A stretch of DNA of 64,000 nt from Caballeronia calidae (lineage in GTDB: Bacteria; Pseudomonadota; Gammaproteobacteria; Burkholderiales; Burkholderiaceae). The position numbers were made by a program, and so were the translations under genes. The stretch covers positions 1 through 64,000 of the forward strand of contig NZ_FCOX02000037.1 of NCBI RefSeq assembly GCF_900044055.2, given 5' to 3'. This document shows, piece by piece, positions 7,501 through 17,053 of this stretch. Position 1 is the stretch's first letter, and each line of letters starts with the position of its first letter. The notes beneath the pieces are model-generated. The model worked only from the letters and a program-made list of their open reading frames with translations. It was not told the DNA's origin and made no database searches.

Positions 7501-9861
7501 TCAAGGCTGCGCCTGCTGCCACTGCAGGACGGGATGCGTCGCGCCGGCGGGCATCGCCCAGACGCCGCCCGCCGGGATGTTCCAGTCGAGGAAGTTGGAC
7601 GCGTTGCTCATCTGCGCCGTGGTGAGTCCGTTCGAATCGGGGGGCACGGTGCCGGAGTTCGATCCGGCGGCCTTCGTCCGGATCGTCGTGACCTTGTTCC
7701 AGTAGACGTTGTTATGGATCGCGCCCTGGTTGTAGCCCGCGATCCCGCCTTCCGGATCGCCCGGAGGCCCGCCGCCGCCGACTTGTCCCACCGCGAACGA
7801 TTCATTGATGACGCCCTTGGCGCCGTTGGTGTACACCAGTCCGCCGCCGCCGAATCCGCCAACGCCGCCGGTCGCATAAGACTGCGTGATCAGTCCGTTG
7901 TTGTACGCGACCAGACCGCCGGTCGAGCCATGACTGCCGCCGCGCGTGGCGCCGGTCGCATACGATTGCGCGATCGTGCCGTTGTTCACGCCGACGAGCC
8001 CGCCCGCCGGGATCTGAAAGCCGACATCCGCCGTGCTCGACGAACGCTCGACGACCCCGTTGTTCAAGCCGACGACCCCGCCCGCGCCGAAGCCGCCGAA
8101 GCCGTTTTGCCCGACACTCCCCGTCGTGTTGACGTAGGTGACGAGGCCGTCGTTCTGCCCCGCGAGCAGGCCGAGCGGCCCCGACGTGGAGCCGCCCGTG
8201 GTGCTGTTCGTGAGATTCAGATTACGCACGACGCCGCTCGCGCCGATCACGCCGAACATGCCGGCGTACTTGCTCGTGTAATCCGACTGCGTCCGAAGCT
8301 TGTCGATGGTGTGGCCGAAGCCGTCGAACTGGCCGGTGAAGGGCGCGGTCGTCGTCAGGCCGATCGGCGTGAAGGAGTTGGGATAGAGCGTGCCGCTCGC
8401 GTCGATATTCTTGCCGAGCGCATAGTTGCCCGCGAGATTCTGCGACACCTTTTGCAGATCCGCGAGATTGTTCACGAGCTTGTACGCGGTCACCTGCGTG
8501 CGGAGCCCGCTGAACGGCGCGGCGCTCCAGCCGCTGTTCGTGAGCACGGTGCCGGGCGCGTAGCTGCCGTTCATGTCATAGAGCGCGCTGACGATGCCGC
8601 CGCTCTTCGACCAGTCGATCGTGCCGCCGTTCGTCACGCTGCCGCCGTTGCCGATGCCGTTCGCGTCGGCGCGCAGCGTGAGATTGCCGTTGCCCGTGTT
8701 GCCGATGGCCGCGCCGGTGCCGATCGTCACGCTGTGCGCCGCGCCGAGCGTGAGCGATGCATTGCCGTTCCACCGGACGTTGCCGGCTACGGCGAGATCG
8801 CCGCCGCTGGCTTCGGCATCGACGGAGGTGCCGTTGCCCAGACTGCGCGCGAGCGCGTCCGCGTTCGCCTGATCGACCGTGAACGTCGGTGCGCCGAGCT
8901 TCCACGTGCGCGCCTGCACGTTGGCGCCCGCGAGCTCGAGCGTATTGGCGCGCGTTTCGACCGTGCCGCCGCTGCCGTCCGCGTTCCTCGCGGCGATGTT
9001 GCCGTTCACGTGGACCGTGCCCTTGTCGGCGACGAGCCATACGTGGCCGTCGCGTGTCGTGGTGCCGGTCGCGCGGATCGCGCTGCTGTTGCCCGCGAGC
9101 GCGTAGACGTTGCCATCGGCGGCCTGCAGGCTGGCTTGCGCCGCCTGGATCGCGCCGGCGTTCAGCGCCGTGCCGCCGCTGCCCGCCTGCACGAAGACCT
9201 GCTGTGCGCCGGACGCGTCCTGCAAGAGCACCTGGCTGCCCGTCGCGAGCTCGGCCGTGCCCTTCGTCGCGCTGATGCTGCCGAAATTCGCCGTGAGCGT
9301 GCGCGATACGAGGAACACATCGCCGCCGGACGATCCGATCTTGCCGAGATTGATGACGGCGCCGTTCCCGCCGCCCGAGAGCGTGAGCGGGCCGCCGTTC
9401 ATGAACGCGTCGCTGCCGATGTCCAGCGCCGACGCGACGAAGCGCCCGCCCGTCGCGACGACCCCGCCCGGCCCGACCAGCACGCCCTGTGGATTGACGA
9501 GGTAAACGCTGCCCGTCGCGTTGAGCTGGCCGAGGATCACTGAAGGATCGCCGCCCGTCACGCGATTGAGCGTCGCGCCGTTGCCGTTGTTGAAGGTCAC
9601 CTGCCGCCCGCCGCCGATGGAAAAGCTGTTCCAGTCGATCACACCGCGCGACGACGTCTGATTGATCGTCACCGACTGGTCGCCGCCGTTGATCGCGCCG
9701 CCGCCTTTGACGAATTGGCCGCCGCTCGGCAGGGGTGGCGCGGCATCGGCGAGATTCGCGCACGCGAGTCCCGCGACGAGCGGCACGAGCACCGCGAGCG
9801 GCCGCAGGCGTGCGCGTTGAATTCGGGAATGGGGAAGAAGCGGACGATTGCTGCGCTGCAT
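7501..9861 (-). CDS. Two-partner secretion exoprotein (TpsA, filamentous haemagglutinin-like), 786 aa
   Basis: Secreted beta-helix adhesin-like protein. An extended signal peptide (about 1-41, RPLAVLVPLVAGLACANLADA) is followed by the TPS (haemagglutination activity) domain with GGQFVKGGGAINGGDQSVTI, SSRGVIDWNSFSIGGG, NRVTGGDPSVILGQL and NPQGVLVGPGGVV (the NPNG-type motif, here NPQG). A central Gly/Asn/Ala beta-helix follows. The C-terminal third carries several GLUG-type repeats (GGLVGVNNGTIAQSYATG, GGLVAYNNGLITQSYATG). At 786 aa it is short for the family and has no large toxin or CdiA-like C-terminus, so it is likely an adhesin. It is convergent with its presumed TpsB, so it needs its own promoter above 9861. 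Confidence 0.92.
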   Translation of the reverse strand: MQRSNRPLLPHSRIQRARLRPLAVLVPLVAGLACANLADAAPPLPSGGQFVKGGGAINGGDQSVTINQTSSRGVIDWNSFSIGGGRQVTFNNGNGATLNRVTGGDPSVILGQLNATGSVYLVNPQGVLVGPGGVVATGGRFVASALDIGSDAFMNGGPLTLSGGGNGAVINLGKIGSSGGDVFLVSRTLTANFGSISATKGTAELATGSQVLLQDASGAQQVFVQAGSGGTALNAGAIQAAQASLQAADGNVYALAGNSSAIRATGTTTRDGHVWLVADKGTVHVNGNIAARNADGSGGTVETRANTLELAGANVQARTWKLGAPTFTVDQANADALARSLGNGTSVDAEASGGDLAVAGNVRWNGNASLTLGAAHSVTIGTGAAIGNTGNGNLTLRADANGIGNGGSVTNGGTIDWSKSGGIVSALYDMNGSYAPGTVLTNSGWSAAPFSGLRTQVTAYKLVNNLADLQKVSQNLAGNYALGKNIDASGTLYPNSFTPIGLTTTAPFTGQFDGFGHTIDKLRTQSDYTSKYAGMFGVIGASGVVRNLNLTNSTTGGSTSGPLGLLAGQNDGLVTYVNTTGSVGQNGFGGFGAGGVVGLNNGVVERSSSTADVGFQIPAGGLVGVNNGTIAQSYATGATRGGSHGSTGGLVAYNNGLITQSYATGGVGGFGGGGLVYTNGAKGVINESFAVGQVGGGGPPGDPEGGIAGYNQGAIHNNVYWNKVTTIRTKAAGSNSGTVPPDSNGLTTAQMSNASNFLDWNIPAGGVWAMPAGATHPVLQWQQAQP

Positions 9862-10142
9862 ATCACCCTCCGATCAGTGTCGATTGTTGTCATCGTTTTG
9901 GCCGCTGACGGTGTAGCCGCTTGCCGCCCGGTGATCCGGAACATGGCCGGGGAGGCGTGGACATCGATGTGCAGGCAGGCGCGCCGATGGTAGCGCCGCG
10001 CGTTGAGCGCCAATGTGGGGTTCCGCACATTCTTGCGGGTCAAAAAAATGACGATACGCGGACGCGAGACGCGCCGGGACGCGCTCGCGGGGCGGCACGA
10101 AAATTGAATGTCGAATTTGACTGAGGGAAGAGGGAAGGCGCG

Positions 10143-10511
10143 TCAGGGCGATGGCTTGCGGCCGCTCGTCAACTGGACCCGGCACTCGTGATAGACGCGC
10201 TGCACGAGCGCGCTGTCGTAGTCGAGATCCTCGCCTTCGAGAATGCGCTCGATGTCGCCGCGGGAGGCATCGGCGTCGAGCATCGTCGAGAAGCGCGCGG
10301 CGAGCGCCTGCGCCGCAACCGAAAGCTTCGCGGTCTCGATCCAGTCGGCCGCGCGATGATGCCGCTCCAGCCAGCGATGCGCCGCGCGCACCTGAAACGA
10401 GATATCGGGCCAGGCGCCTTCGATGTAGTACGCGCCGAGAAATCCGCATGTGAGCCAGCACAGCAGATGCACCCGGTCGTCGGGTCCGAGGGGATAGCGC
10501 ACTTGGTTCAT
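10143..10511 (-). CDS. Hypothetical protein, about 122 aa
   Basis: Start chosen at MNQVRYPLGPDDRVHLLCW; an upstream ATG (10580) would add 23 unlikely residues. The protein is soluble and mostly helical, with a hydrophobic Trp/Tyr-rich segment CWLTCGFLGAYYIEGAWPDISFQ at about 18-40. It has a normal stop and codon use like its neighbours. No family recognised. It stands alone between the TpsA promoter region and the two-component system. Confidence 0.6.
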   Translation of the reverse strand: MNQVRYPLGPDDRVHLLCWLTCGFLGAYYIEGAWPDISFQVRAAHRWLERHHRAADWIETAKLSVAAQALAARFSTMLDADASRGDIERILEGEDLDYDSALVQRVYHECRVQLTSGRKPSP

Positions 10512-10660
10512 GATGGCGGCATCCAGATGACCCTTCGGAATGACGCATCGACGATAGCACGCCGCGCACATGCCCGACATGCGGCTTGCGTATGTCCCGA
10601 CGCGGCCCGCATGCTCACGTAAGCAGCTAACTTAGGCGGCGCTCGACGCGCGCCGCGACA

Positions 10661-11944
10661 TCAGATCGTGACGGTCACGACGAGCCCGCGCGGCGTGGCA
10701 TCCGCGAGTTCGATCGTCGCGCCCATGCGCGCCGCGATCGTGCCGACGATCGAGAGCCCGAGGCCCGAGCCGTCCACATCGCTGCCGAGCACGCGATAGA
10801 ACGGATCGAACACGCGCGCGCGTTCCCCGGGCGCGATGCCGGGGCCGCTGTCCTCCACGCGAATCCAGGGCCGCGCGTTCGCGATGCCCGTCGCGAGATC
10901 CACGCGGCCGCCTTCCGGCGTATAGCGGATCGCGTTCTCGACCAGATTCTTCACCATGATCGTGAGATCGGCCTGCGGCGCGTGAATGAAAACATCCTCG
11001 ACGCTCGACACGCCGATGTCGATCTGCTTCGCCTCCGCGAGCGGCATCAGGTCTTCCAGCACGTTGCGAAAGACTTCCTGCACGCGCAGGCGCGTGGCGT
11101 CCGCGTCGGTGCGTTGCTGCAGGCGTGCGAGCGTCAACAGTTGATGCAGCAGCGAGCGCGTGCGCGCGAGACCGCGTCTGAGCGCGTCGAGCCGCTCGCG
11201 TGCCGAATCGGGCAATTCGGAAGCGTTGAGGCGCTCGGCCTGCAGCGACAGCGCGGTCAGCGGCGAACGCAGTTCGTGCGCGGCATCGGCGACGAAGCGG
11301 CGCTGCACCGCCACCGATGCCTCCACGCGCGCGAGCAGCCGGTTGATCGCGACGACGAACGGCGCGATCTCGCTCGGCAGCGCGTCGCCGGACAGCGCGG
11401 AGAGATCGTGCTCGGGCCGCGTGTCGAGGCCGGCGGAGAGCGCGGCGAGCGGCCGGAACATGCGCCCCACGATCAGATGCAGCGCCGCCAGCAGCACGAG
11501 CGCGAGCGCGGCGAAGGGCATCACGGTGGCGAGCGCGCTGTTGCGGGCGATTTCATCGCGGCCCTTCGTCTTCTGAGCGATCACGACGCGCGTGCCGTCA
11601 TCGAGCGTCTCGATGGCGAGACGCCACGGCGTGCCGTCGACGATCGCGTTCTGCAAGCCGTCGGGCAAATCCGGCGCGACCGCGAGCGGCGCGCGCTCGC
11701 CGATCGTCTGGATGACGAGCTTCGCTTCCGGCTCCGCGCCCGCGACCCGGGCGAGCGCTTCGCGTTCCATTACCGGGAGGGTGCGCGGCGTGACGAGCGC
11801 GGCGATCTGCTTGAGCTGGCCGTCCTGCAACTCGTTGGCCTCATGAAGCGCCGTCTTGTACGCGATGACGCCGCCCACCGCCGCGATCGCGACGATGAGC
11901 GCCGACAGCCAGGCCGACAGCCTGAACTGGAGCGAGCGCGTCAT
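10661..11944 (-). CDS. Sensor histidine kinase, QseC/PmrB-like, 427 aa
   Basis: Inner-membrane sensor kinase. TM1 is at about 10-30 (LSALIVAIAAVGGVIAYK). A periplasmic sensor region of about 120 residues follows, then TM2 at about 145-165 (VMPFAALALVLLAALHLIVG) and a HAMP-like linker. The HisKA H-box is FVADAAHELRSPLTALSLQ, and the HATPase has NLVENAIRYTPEGG, EDSGPGIAPGE and GSGLGLSIV. All catalytic motifs are present. Its start codon overlaps the stop of the upstream response regulator by 4 bp (ATGA), so the two are translationally coupled. The stimulus cannot be read from sequence. Confidence 0.92.
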   Translation of the reverse strand: MTRSLQFRLSAWLSALIVAIAAVGGVIAYKTALHEANELQDGQLKQIAALVTPRTLPVMEREALARVAGAEPEAKLVIQTIGERAPLAVAPDLPDGLQNAIVDGTPWRLAIETLDDGTRVVIAQKTKGRDEIARNSALATVMPFAALALVLLAALHLIVGRMFRPLAALSAGLDTRPEHDLSALSGDALPSEIAPFVVAINRLLARVEASVAVQRRFVADAAHELRSPLTALSLQAERLNASELPDSARERLDALRRGLARTRSLLHQLLTLARLQQRTDADATRLRVQEVFRNVLEDLMPLAEAKQIDIGVSSVEDVFIHAPQADLTIMVKNLVENAIRYTPEGGRVDLATGIANARPWIRVEDSGPGIAPGERARVFDPFYRVLGSDVDGSGLGLSIVGTIAARMGATIELADATPRGLVVTVTI

Positions 11945-12603
11945 GACTGCTTCGAGACCATCCAGCCGACGCCGCGCACGTTCTTGATCGCGGTGGCGCC
12001 GAGCTTCTTGCGCAGCGAGTGAATCAGGAATTCGACGGCGTTGCTCTCCACTTCCTCGTTCCAGCCGTAGATGCGGTCTTCCAGCTCCGCGCGCGAGAGG
12101 ATCGCGCCGGGGCGGAGCATCAGCGCCTGCAGGAGCGCGAATTCGCGGCTGGAAAGGCGCGTGGCGGTATCGCCGGACGTGGCTTCGCGGGTTGCCGGAT
12201 CGAGCGTGAGCACGCCGTTCGTCATGATCGGCGCGGCCTGTCCGCCACGGCGGCGGATCACGGCGCGCATGCGCGCTCGCAGCTCGGCGATATCGAAGGG
12301 CTTGATGAGGTAATCGTCGGCGCCTTCATCGAGGCCGCGGATGCGGTCTTCGACGGAATCGCGCGCAGTGATGATGATGATCGGCACGTGATTCGCCCCG
12401 CGGCGCACGGTGCGCAGCACGTCGAGGCCATCGGCGCCGGGCAGGCCGAGGTCGAGCAGGATGGCGTCGTAGACGTGTGTCGCGAAACTCGTGAGCGCGA
12501 GCTTGCCGTCGCGCACCCAGTCGACGGCGTAGCTGCTTTCGCGCAGTTCGTCCTGAACGGCTTCGCCGATCATATGATCGTCTTCGACGAGCAATACCCT
12601 CAT
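11941..12603 (-). CDS. OmpR/QseB-type response regulator, 220 aa
   Basis: Receiver domain from MRVLLVEDDHMIGEAV, with phospho-acceptor Asp in YDAILLDLGLPGADG, switch Thr in IIITARD and Lys in DYLIKPF. A winged-helix Trans_reg_C domain follows, with SSREFALLQALMLRPG and EVESNAVEFLIHSLRKKLG. Start set at the ATG at 12603, directly before the conserved receiver strand, because the longer frame (12690) adds 29 residues not seen in the family. First gene of a two-gene operon with the kinase. Its own promoter lies above 12603. Confidence 0.93.
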   Translation of the reverse strand: MRVLLVEDDHMIGEAVQDELRESSYAVDWVRDGKLALTSFATHVYDAILLDLGLPGADGLDVLRTVRRGANHVPIIIITARDSVEDRIRGLDEGADDYLIKPFDIAELRARMRAVIRRRGGQAAPIMTNGVLTLDPATREATSGDTATRLSSREFALLQALMLRPGAILSRAELEDRIYGWNEEVESNAVEFLIHSLRKKLGATAIKNVRGVGWMVSKQS

Positions 12604-12798
12604 GGCGTGTCTCCGTGCGGTCATGGGTTCGGACCACGCGAAGCGGTGCGGGGCGGCGAGTGAGTCATCTTGCGGTGCATTCGCGTTCACGAAAGTCGCA
12701 AGGTTAGTGGAGGAAAGCTTAGGAGATGCTTAGGTGAGCGGCGCCGCCCGCCCGCACGTGCGGTGCGGACGGCGCATTTCGATTCGGACTACGCCGCG

Positions 12799-13944
12799 TC
12801 AGAATGCGTGCCGCAACGCCACGCGCGCGACGAATTGCTCCGAGTTCGACGACAAACCCTGCGCGCCCGGAATGTACGCCTGATCCATCACCGAATCGGT
12901 CGATTTGCCCGCGATCTTCTGATACGCGCCCTGCACGTACACATCGGTGCGCTTGGACAGGGCGTAATCGGCCATCAGACCGGCCGAGTGGATGCGCGGT
13001 TTCACGGTGCCCGCGGTCGAATCGTAGGTCTCGATCGAGTACACGTATTGCGCGCCGACGAAGAATGCCGGCGTGAACTGATACTTCCCGTTCACTTCGA
13101 AGTTCTGATACCTGAGGTTCTTCAAGGCATTGCCGTCCGATGCGAGCGGCAGGCCGATATACCCGTTCGTCACCGGATCGCGATAGCTCGAGTTCGTGTA
13201 CGCAAAGCCCGCCGTCGCGCTGCCGAACGTGTAGTTGATGCCCGCGCCGAAGATCTGCATGCGCGATGCGATGAAGCTCGCATCGTTCGTCGCGATCGCG
13301 CCGTTGGTGGTCAGCCCCGTGCCGTCCGCGCGCAGGTAAGCCGCGCCGAACAGCAGGCCGCCGTTCGCATACGATGCGCCGACGCTGTATTGGCGGTTGT
13401 TCGCGAAGTTCGTGTCGTTGCTGAAGCTGTACGTGCCGCCGAACTGCAGGCCGCCGATCGACGGGCTCGTGTACTTCACCGTGTTGTTCACGCGGAACGA
13501 GTTGTCGGTGTTGTCGTTGTCGAACGGATGCGCCAGGAGATAGCCGCCCCAGTTGCCGTTGGCCGTCGTCGGCGCGAGATAGTCGACGACGGAATCGTAC
13601 TGGCGGCCAAACTTGACCGAACCGAAGCGCTGATTGCTCACGCCGACATAAGCCTGCCGGCCGAACATGCGGCCGCCTTGCCCGGCCGCGCCGTTGCTGA
13701 TGTTCACGCCGCTTTCCAGCTGGAATACGGCCTTCGTTCCGCCGCCCAGATCCTCGACGCCGCGCACGCCCCAGCGGCTGCCCGACGCGTAGCCGCTCGT
13801 GAGTTCATAGACATGCTGCCCGCCGACGTTGCTCGTGTAGTCGAACCCTTCGTCGAGGATGCCATACAAGGTGACGCTGCTTTGCGCATAGGAGGACGAG
13901 GCGATGCACGCGAGTGCGGCCAGCGAAATTGCTTTGATTCTCAT
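12799..13944 (-). CDS. Gram-negative porin (OmpC-like), 381 aa
   Basis: Signal peptide MRIKAISLAALACIASSSYA, then QSSVTLYGILDEGFDYTSN, WGVRGVEDLGGGTKAVFQLESG, FGRQAYVGVSNQRFGSVKFGRQYDS, and the terminal strand VARVALRHAF ending in Phe. A further 83-residue in-frame extension (to 14193) is rejected because it precedes a clean signal peptide. It is divergent from the aldehyde dehydrogenase operon across a 267-bp gap. A shared regulatory region is likely, and the porin may admit that operon's substrate. Paralogue of the porin at 1.8 kb. Confidence 0.95.
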   Translation of the reverse strand: MRIKAISLAALACIASSSYAQSSVTLYGILDEGFDYTSNVGGQHVYELTSGYASGSRWGVRGVEDLGGGTKAVFQLESGVNISNGAAGQGGRMFGRQAYVGVSNQRFGSVKFGRQYDSVVDYLAPTTANGNWGGYLLAHPFDNDNTDNSFRVNNTVKYTSPSIGGLQFGGTYSFSNDTNFANNRQYSVGASYANGGLLFGAAYLRADGTGLTTNGAIATNDASFIASRMQIFGAGINYTFGSATAGFAYTNSSYRDPVTNGYIGLPLASDGNALKNLRYQNFEVNGKYQFTPAFFVGAQYVYSIETYDSTAGTVKPRIHSAGLMADYALSKRTDVYVQGAYQKIAGKSTDSVMDQAYIPGAQGLSSNSEQFVARVALRHAF

Positions 13945-14211
13945 GAAAGTCTCAAGTCTTTTACTTTTTCGTGAAGAAGTCCCAACCATCGAAGGAGGCG
14001 GCATCACGAGCGACGGATTGTGCGCGACGCAAGAGAGGCTGCAAAAGGATTTAGTCGAACAGCAATCGTGAGTTTTTCGAATGTTCTTCCAGAAAATTCT
14101 TCGCTTGTCGTTGCAGCGCGACGCACGGAAAAATGAGCCGCAAATGCGTTGGAATGCCGCAGGCGTGGCCCGCGATGCGCCCGCGCACAGCAATCAAGGA
14201 AACCGCCAGAC

Positions 14212-15636
14212 ATGAAGCTAGAACGGAATTTCGTGAACGGACGTTTCATCGAGCCCGTGAGCGATGACGTCACTGCCGTCCTGAACCCCGCGACCGAAGC
14301 GCTGCTGGGCCACGTTCGGAACGCATCGCGCGAAGAGGCGCTGATGGCCGTCGAGCAGGCCGCCGAGGCGCAACGCCTGTGGCGCCTGATGCCCGCCGCC
14401 GAGCGCGCCGCGCACATGCAGCGCCTCGCGGATGCGATCGTCGACGCCTCCGCCGATATCGGCGCCGCGCTCGCGATGGAGTCCGGCAAGAGCCTGATCG
14501 ACGCGACCAACGAAGCCGTCTACGCCGCGCAGATCACGCGCTATCACGCGGAATGGGCGCGCCGCATCGAAGGCGAAGTCATTCCGAGCGATACGCCGAA
14601 CGAGAACCTCGTGCTGCATCGCGAGCCGATCGGCGTGGTCGCGTGCCTGATTCCGTTCAACTTCCCGATCTACACGCTGATGCGCAAGGTCGCGCCCGCG
14701 CTGATCGCGGGCAATACGGTCGTCGTGCGTCCGAGCAACAACACGCCGCTGTCGGCGTTCGAGCTCGCGCGGGCCGTCGAGCGCGCGGCGCTGCCGGCGG
14801 GCGTCGTCAATATTCTCGCGATGGATCACGCGACGGCCGAAGCCGTCTGCACGCATCCGAAGGTCGGCATGATCACGCTGACGGGCAGCGTCAACGCGGG
14901 CCGCAAGGTGCTCGAATACTGCAAGGCGAACATCGCGAAGCCCTCGCTGGAGCTTGGCGGCAAGACGCCCGCGATCGTCGAGCCGGACGCCGATCTGCCG
15001 AAGGCCGCGCGCGAGCTCGTCGCGTCGAAGCTCACGCACAGCGGCCAGCTTTGCACGGCCATCGAGCGCGTGTATGTGCACGAAAGCATCCACGATGCGT
15101 TCGTCGGCCTGTTGCGCGAACAGATGAACGCGAAGCAGATCGGCGATCGTTACGAGGACGCGAACTGCATGGGCCCGCTCGTGAACAAGGCGTCGCGCGA
15201 CGGCGTTCACGCGATGGTCCGCCGCGCGGTCGAAGCGGGCGCGAAGCTGGAAACCGGCGGCGAAGTGCCGGGCCGCAAGGGCTTCTTCTATCCGCCGACG
15301 CTGCTGTCGAACTGCCGCCAGGACATGGAGATCGTGCAGGAAGAGACCTTCGGCCCCGTGCTCGCGGTGCTGAAGTACCGCACGATCGACGAAGCGCTCG
15401 CGATGGCGAACGATCATCAGTTCGGCCTTTCGTCGGTGCTCTATACCGAGAACTATCGCACCGCGATGAAGGTGGCCAACGCGATCGAAGCCGGCGAGCT
15501 CTATATCAACCGCACGCCGGCCGATCCGTACCAGGGCTTCCACGCCGGCTGGAAGCGCTCCGGCATCGGCGGCGACGACGGCAAGCACGGCATGCTCGAG
15601 TTCACGCAGACGCGTCTCGTCGTCATGAAGTACTGA
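14212..15636 (+). CDS. AldA-like NAD-dependent aldehyde dehydrogenase, 474 aa
   Basis: Oxidises an aldehyde to its acid. The start is the ATG at 14212 (MKLERNFVNGRF). Family motifs: PFNFPIYTLMRK, cofactor-fold TGSVNAGRKVL (about 224-234), general-base Glu247 in SLELGGKTP, and nucleophile Cys281 in THSGQLCTAIERVYV. The pattern is closest in my memory to lactaldehyde/glycolaldehyde dehydrogenase AldA. The usual KPS motif reads RPS here (VVVRPSNNTPL), a Lys-to-Arg change at a cofactor-contacting position. First gene of a co-directional cluster with an MFS transporter, an enolase-superfamily protein and a GMC oxidoreductase, so its aldehyde probably comes from the GMC enzyme. Confidence 0.93.
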   Translation: MKLERNFVNGRFIEPVSDDVTAVLNPATEALLGHVRNASREEALMAVEQAAEAQRLWRLMPAAERAAHMQRLADAIVDASADIGAALAMESGKSLIDATNEAVYAAQITRYHAEWARRIEGEVIPSDTPNENLVLHREPIGVVACLIPFNFPIYTLMRKVAPALIAGNTVVVRPSNNTPLSAFELARAVERAALPAGVVNILAMDHATAEAVCTHPKVGMITLTGSVNAGRKVLEYCKANIAKPSLELGGKTPAIVEPDADLPKAARELVASKLTHSGQLCTAIERVYVHESIHDAFVGLLREQMNAKQIGDRYEDANCMGPLVNKASRDGVHAMVRRAVEAGAKLETGGEVPGRKGFFYPPTLLSNCRQDMEIVQEETFGPVLAVLKYRTIDEALAMANDHQFGLSSVLYTENYRTAMKVANAIEAGELYINRTPADPYQGFHAGWKRSGIGGDDGKHGMLEFTQTRLVVMKY

Positions 15637-15751
15637 TTCTCGCGGCCATCGCCGGCCGCATTCGCTTTTTCATCGTCAACAAAAACATATTGAAGGCTCA
15701 GCCGCGCGGCTTCCGCACGCCGCGCGCCGCTGCCTTTCAAGGAGCACCTCC

Positions 15752-17053
15752 GTGTCATCGAATCCCGCTCAATCAGGCCAGAGCCTGACCGCGCCGCGCG
15801 AAGCCACGCGCGCGAACCGCTACCTGCAGCTTGCGCTGCTCGTGATCGCCGCGGGCGCCATCTACCCGATTCTGTATCTGCGGCAGGTGTATCAGCCGAC
15901 GATGCTCGAAGTCTTTCACATCACCGAATCGCAACTCGGCTATCTGTACTCCGCGCTCGGCACGATCTTTCTCGTCTGCTATCTGCCGAGCGGCTGGCTC
16001 GCGGACCGCGTCGCGCCGCGCGTGCTCATCAGCTTTTCGCTGATCGCGACGGGCGCGCTCGGGCTGTGGTACTCGACGGCGCCGTCGTTCGCCTCGCTGA
16101 TCGTGATCTTCGGCGGCTGGGGCCTGACGACGGGCCTCACGTTCTGGGCCGCCATCATCAAGCGCGTGTCGCTGATCGCGGGCACCGACGAGCAAGGCCG
16201 CTTCTTCGGCTTCCTCGACGGCGGGCGCGGGCTGATCGAAGCGCTGCTCGCGACCATCGCGATCACGCTGTTCGCATGGTTCACGCAGACGCGCGGCGAA
16301 TCGACGGCGGCCGGGTTTCGCCTCGTCGTCTATCTGTACGCGTTCCTGTGCATCGGGCTCGGCGTGGTGCTCGGCCTCGTGCGCGATCCGGAAGGCGCGC
16401 AGCCCGCGCAAGCCGCGCGCGAGAAGCGCAACGCGTTGCGCGACCTCGCCGTGCTGCTGAAGAACCCGCAACTGCTGCTGCTATCGGCGATCGTGTTCTG
16501 CGGCTATCAGGTGTTCTGGGCGACGTACAGCTTCTCCGCCTATCTGCATGAGAAGGAGATCGGCTTGTCGGTGGTCGCGGCGGGCTTCATCACCACGGCC
16601 AAGCTGTGGATGCGCCCGATCGGCGGCATCGGCGGCGGCTTTCTCGGCGATCGCTTCTCGAAGACGTCCGTGCTCGTGTTCGCGCTGTTCGCGGCCGCCG
16701 CGTCGCTGCTCGTGCTGATGGCCGCGCCGTCGATCGGCAGCCACGCGCTCATCGCGGTGGTCGTGCTCTTCATCGGCGTGATGACCTACGCGATTCGCGG
16801 CCTCTACTGGTCGCTGCTCGATCAATGCAAGGTGCCCGCGGAAACGATGGGCCTCGCCATCGGCCTCGTCTCGGTGATCGGCTATTCGCCCGATGCCGTG
16901 CTGCCGCTCGTCAACGGCTATCTCACGCAGAACTATCCGGGCGCGCACGGCTATCAGCTCTACTTCGGCTACATCGCGTGCATGTCGGCGCTGGGCGGCG
17001 TGGCCGGGCTCGTCTTCAAACATCGACTGAACAAACTGGGAGCGCAACAATGA
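15752..17053 (+). CDS. MFS transporter (YihN-like group), 433 aa
   Basis: Inner-membrane 12-TM carrier, presumably for the substrate of this operon. GTG start with AAGGAG at 15738-15743. MFS signatures: LPSGWLADRVAPRVLI after TM2, GGWGLTTGLTFWAAIIKRV, a central loop (about 205-235), and a C-terminal repeat ending VAGLVFKHRLNKL. The arrangement resembles E. coli YihN-type carriers. Its stop codon overlaps the start of the enolase-superfamily gene by 4 bp (ATGA), showing translational coupling and a shared role. Confidence 0.9.
   Translation: MSSNPAQSGQSLTAPREATRANRYLQLALLVIAAGAIYPILYLRQVYQPTMLEVFHITESQLGYLYSALGTIFLVCYLPSGWLADRVAPRVLISFSLIATGALGLWYSTAPSFASLIVIFGGWGLTTGLTFWAAIIKRVSLIAGTDEQGRFFGFLDGGRGLIEALLATIAITLFAWFTQTRGESTAAGFRLVVYLYAFLCIGLGVVLGLVRDPEGAQPAQAAREKRNALRDLAVLLKNPQLLLLSAIVFCGYQVFWATYSFSAYLHEKEIGLSVVAAGFITTAKLWMRPIGGIGGGFLGDRFSKTSVLVFALFAAAASLLVLMAAPSIGSHALIAVVVLFIGVMTYAIRGLYWSLLDQCKVPAETMGLAIGLVSVIGYSPDAVLPLVNGYLTQNYPGAHGYQLYFGYIACMSALGGVAGLVFKHRLNKLGAQQ

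Noticed and set aside
1630-9543. Long ORFs opposite or overlapping the porin, phytochrome, tpsB and tpsA genes
   Set aside because: They are Arg/Ala-rich translations typical of the antisense or shifted frame of GC-rich genes and show no domains, while the chosen frames have complete families.
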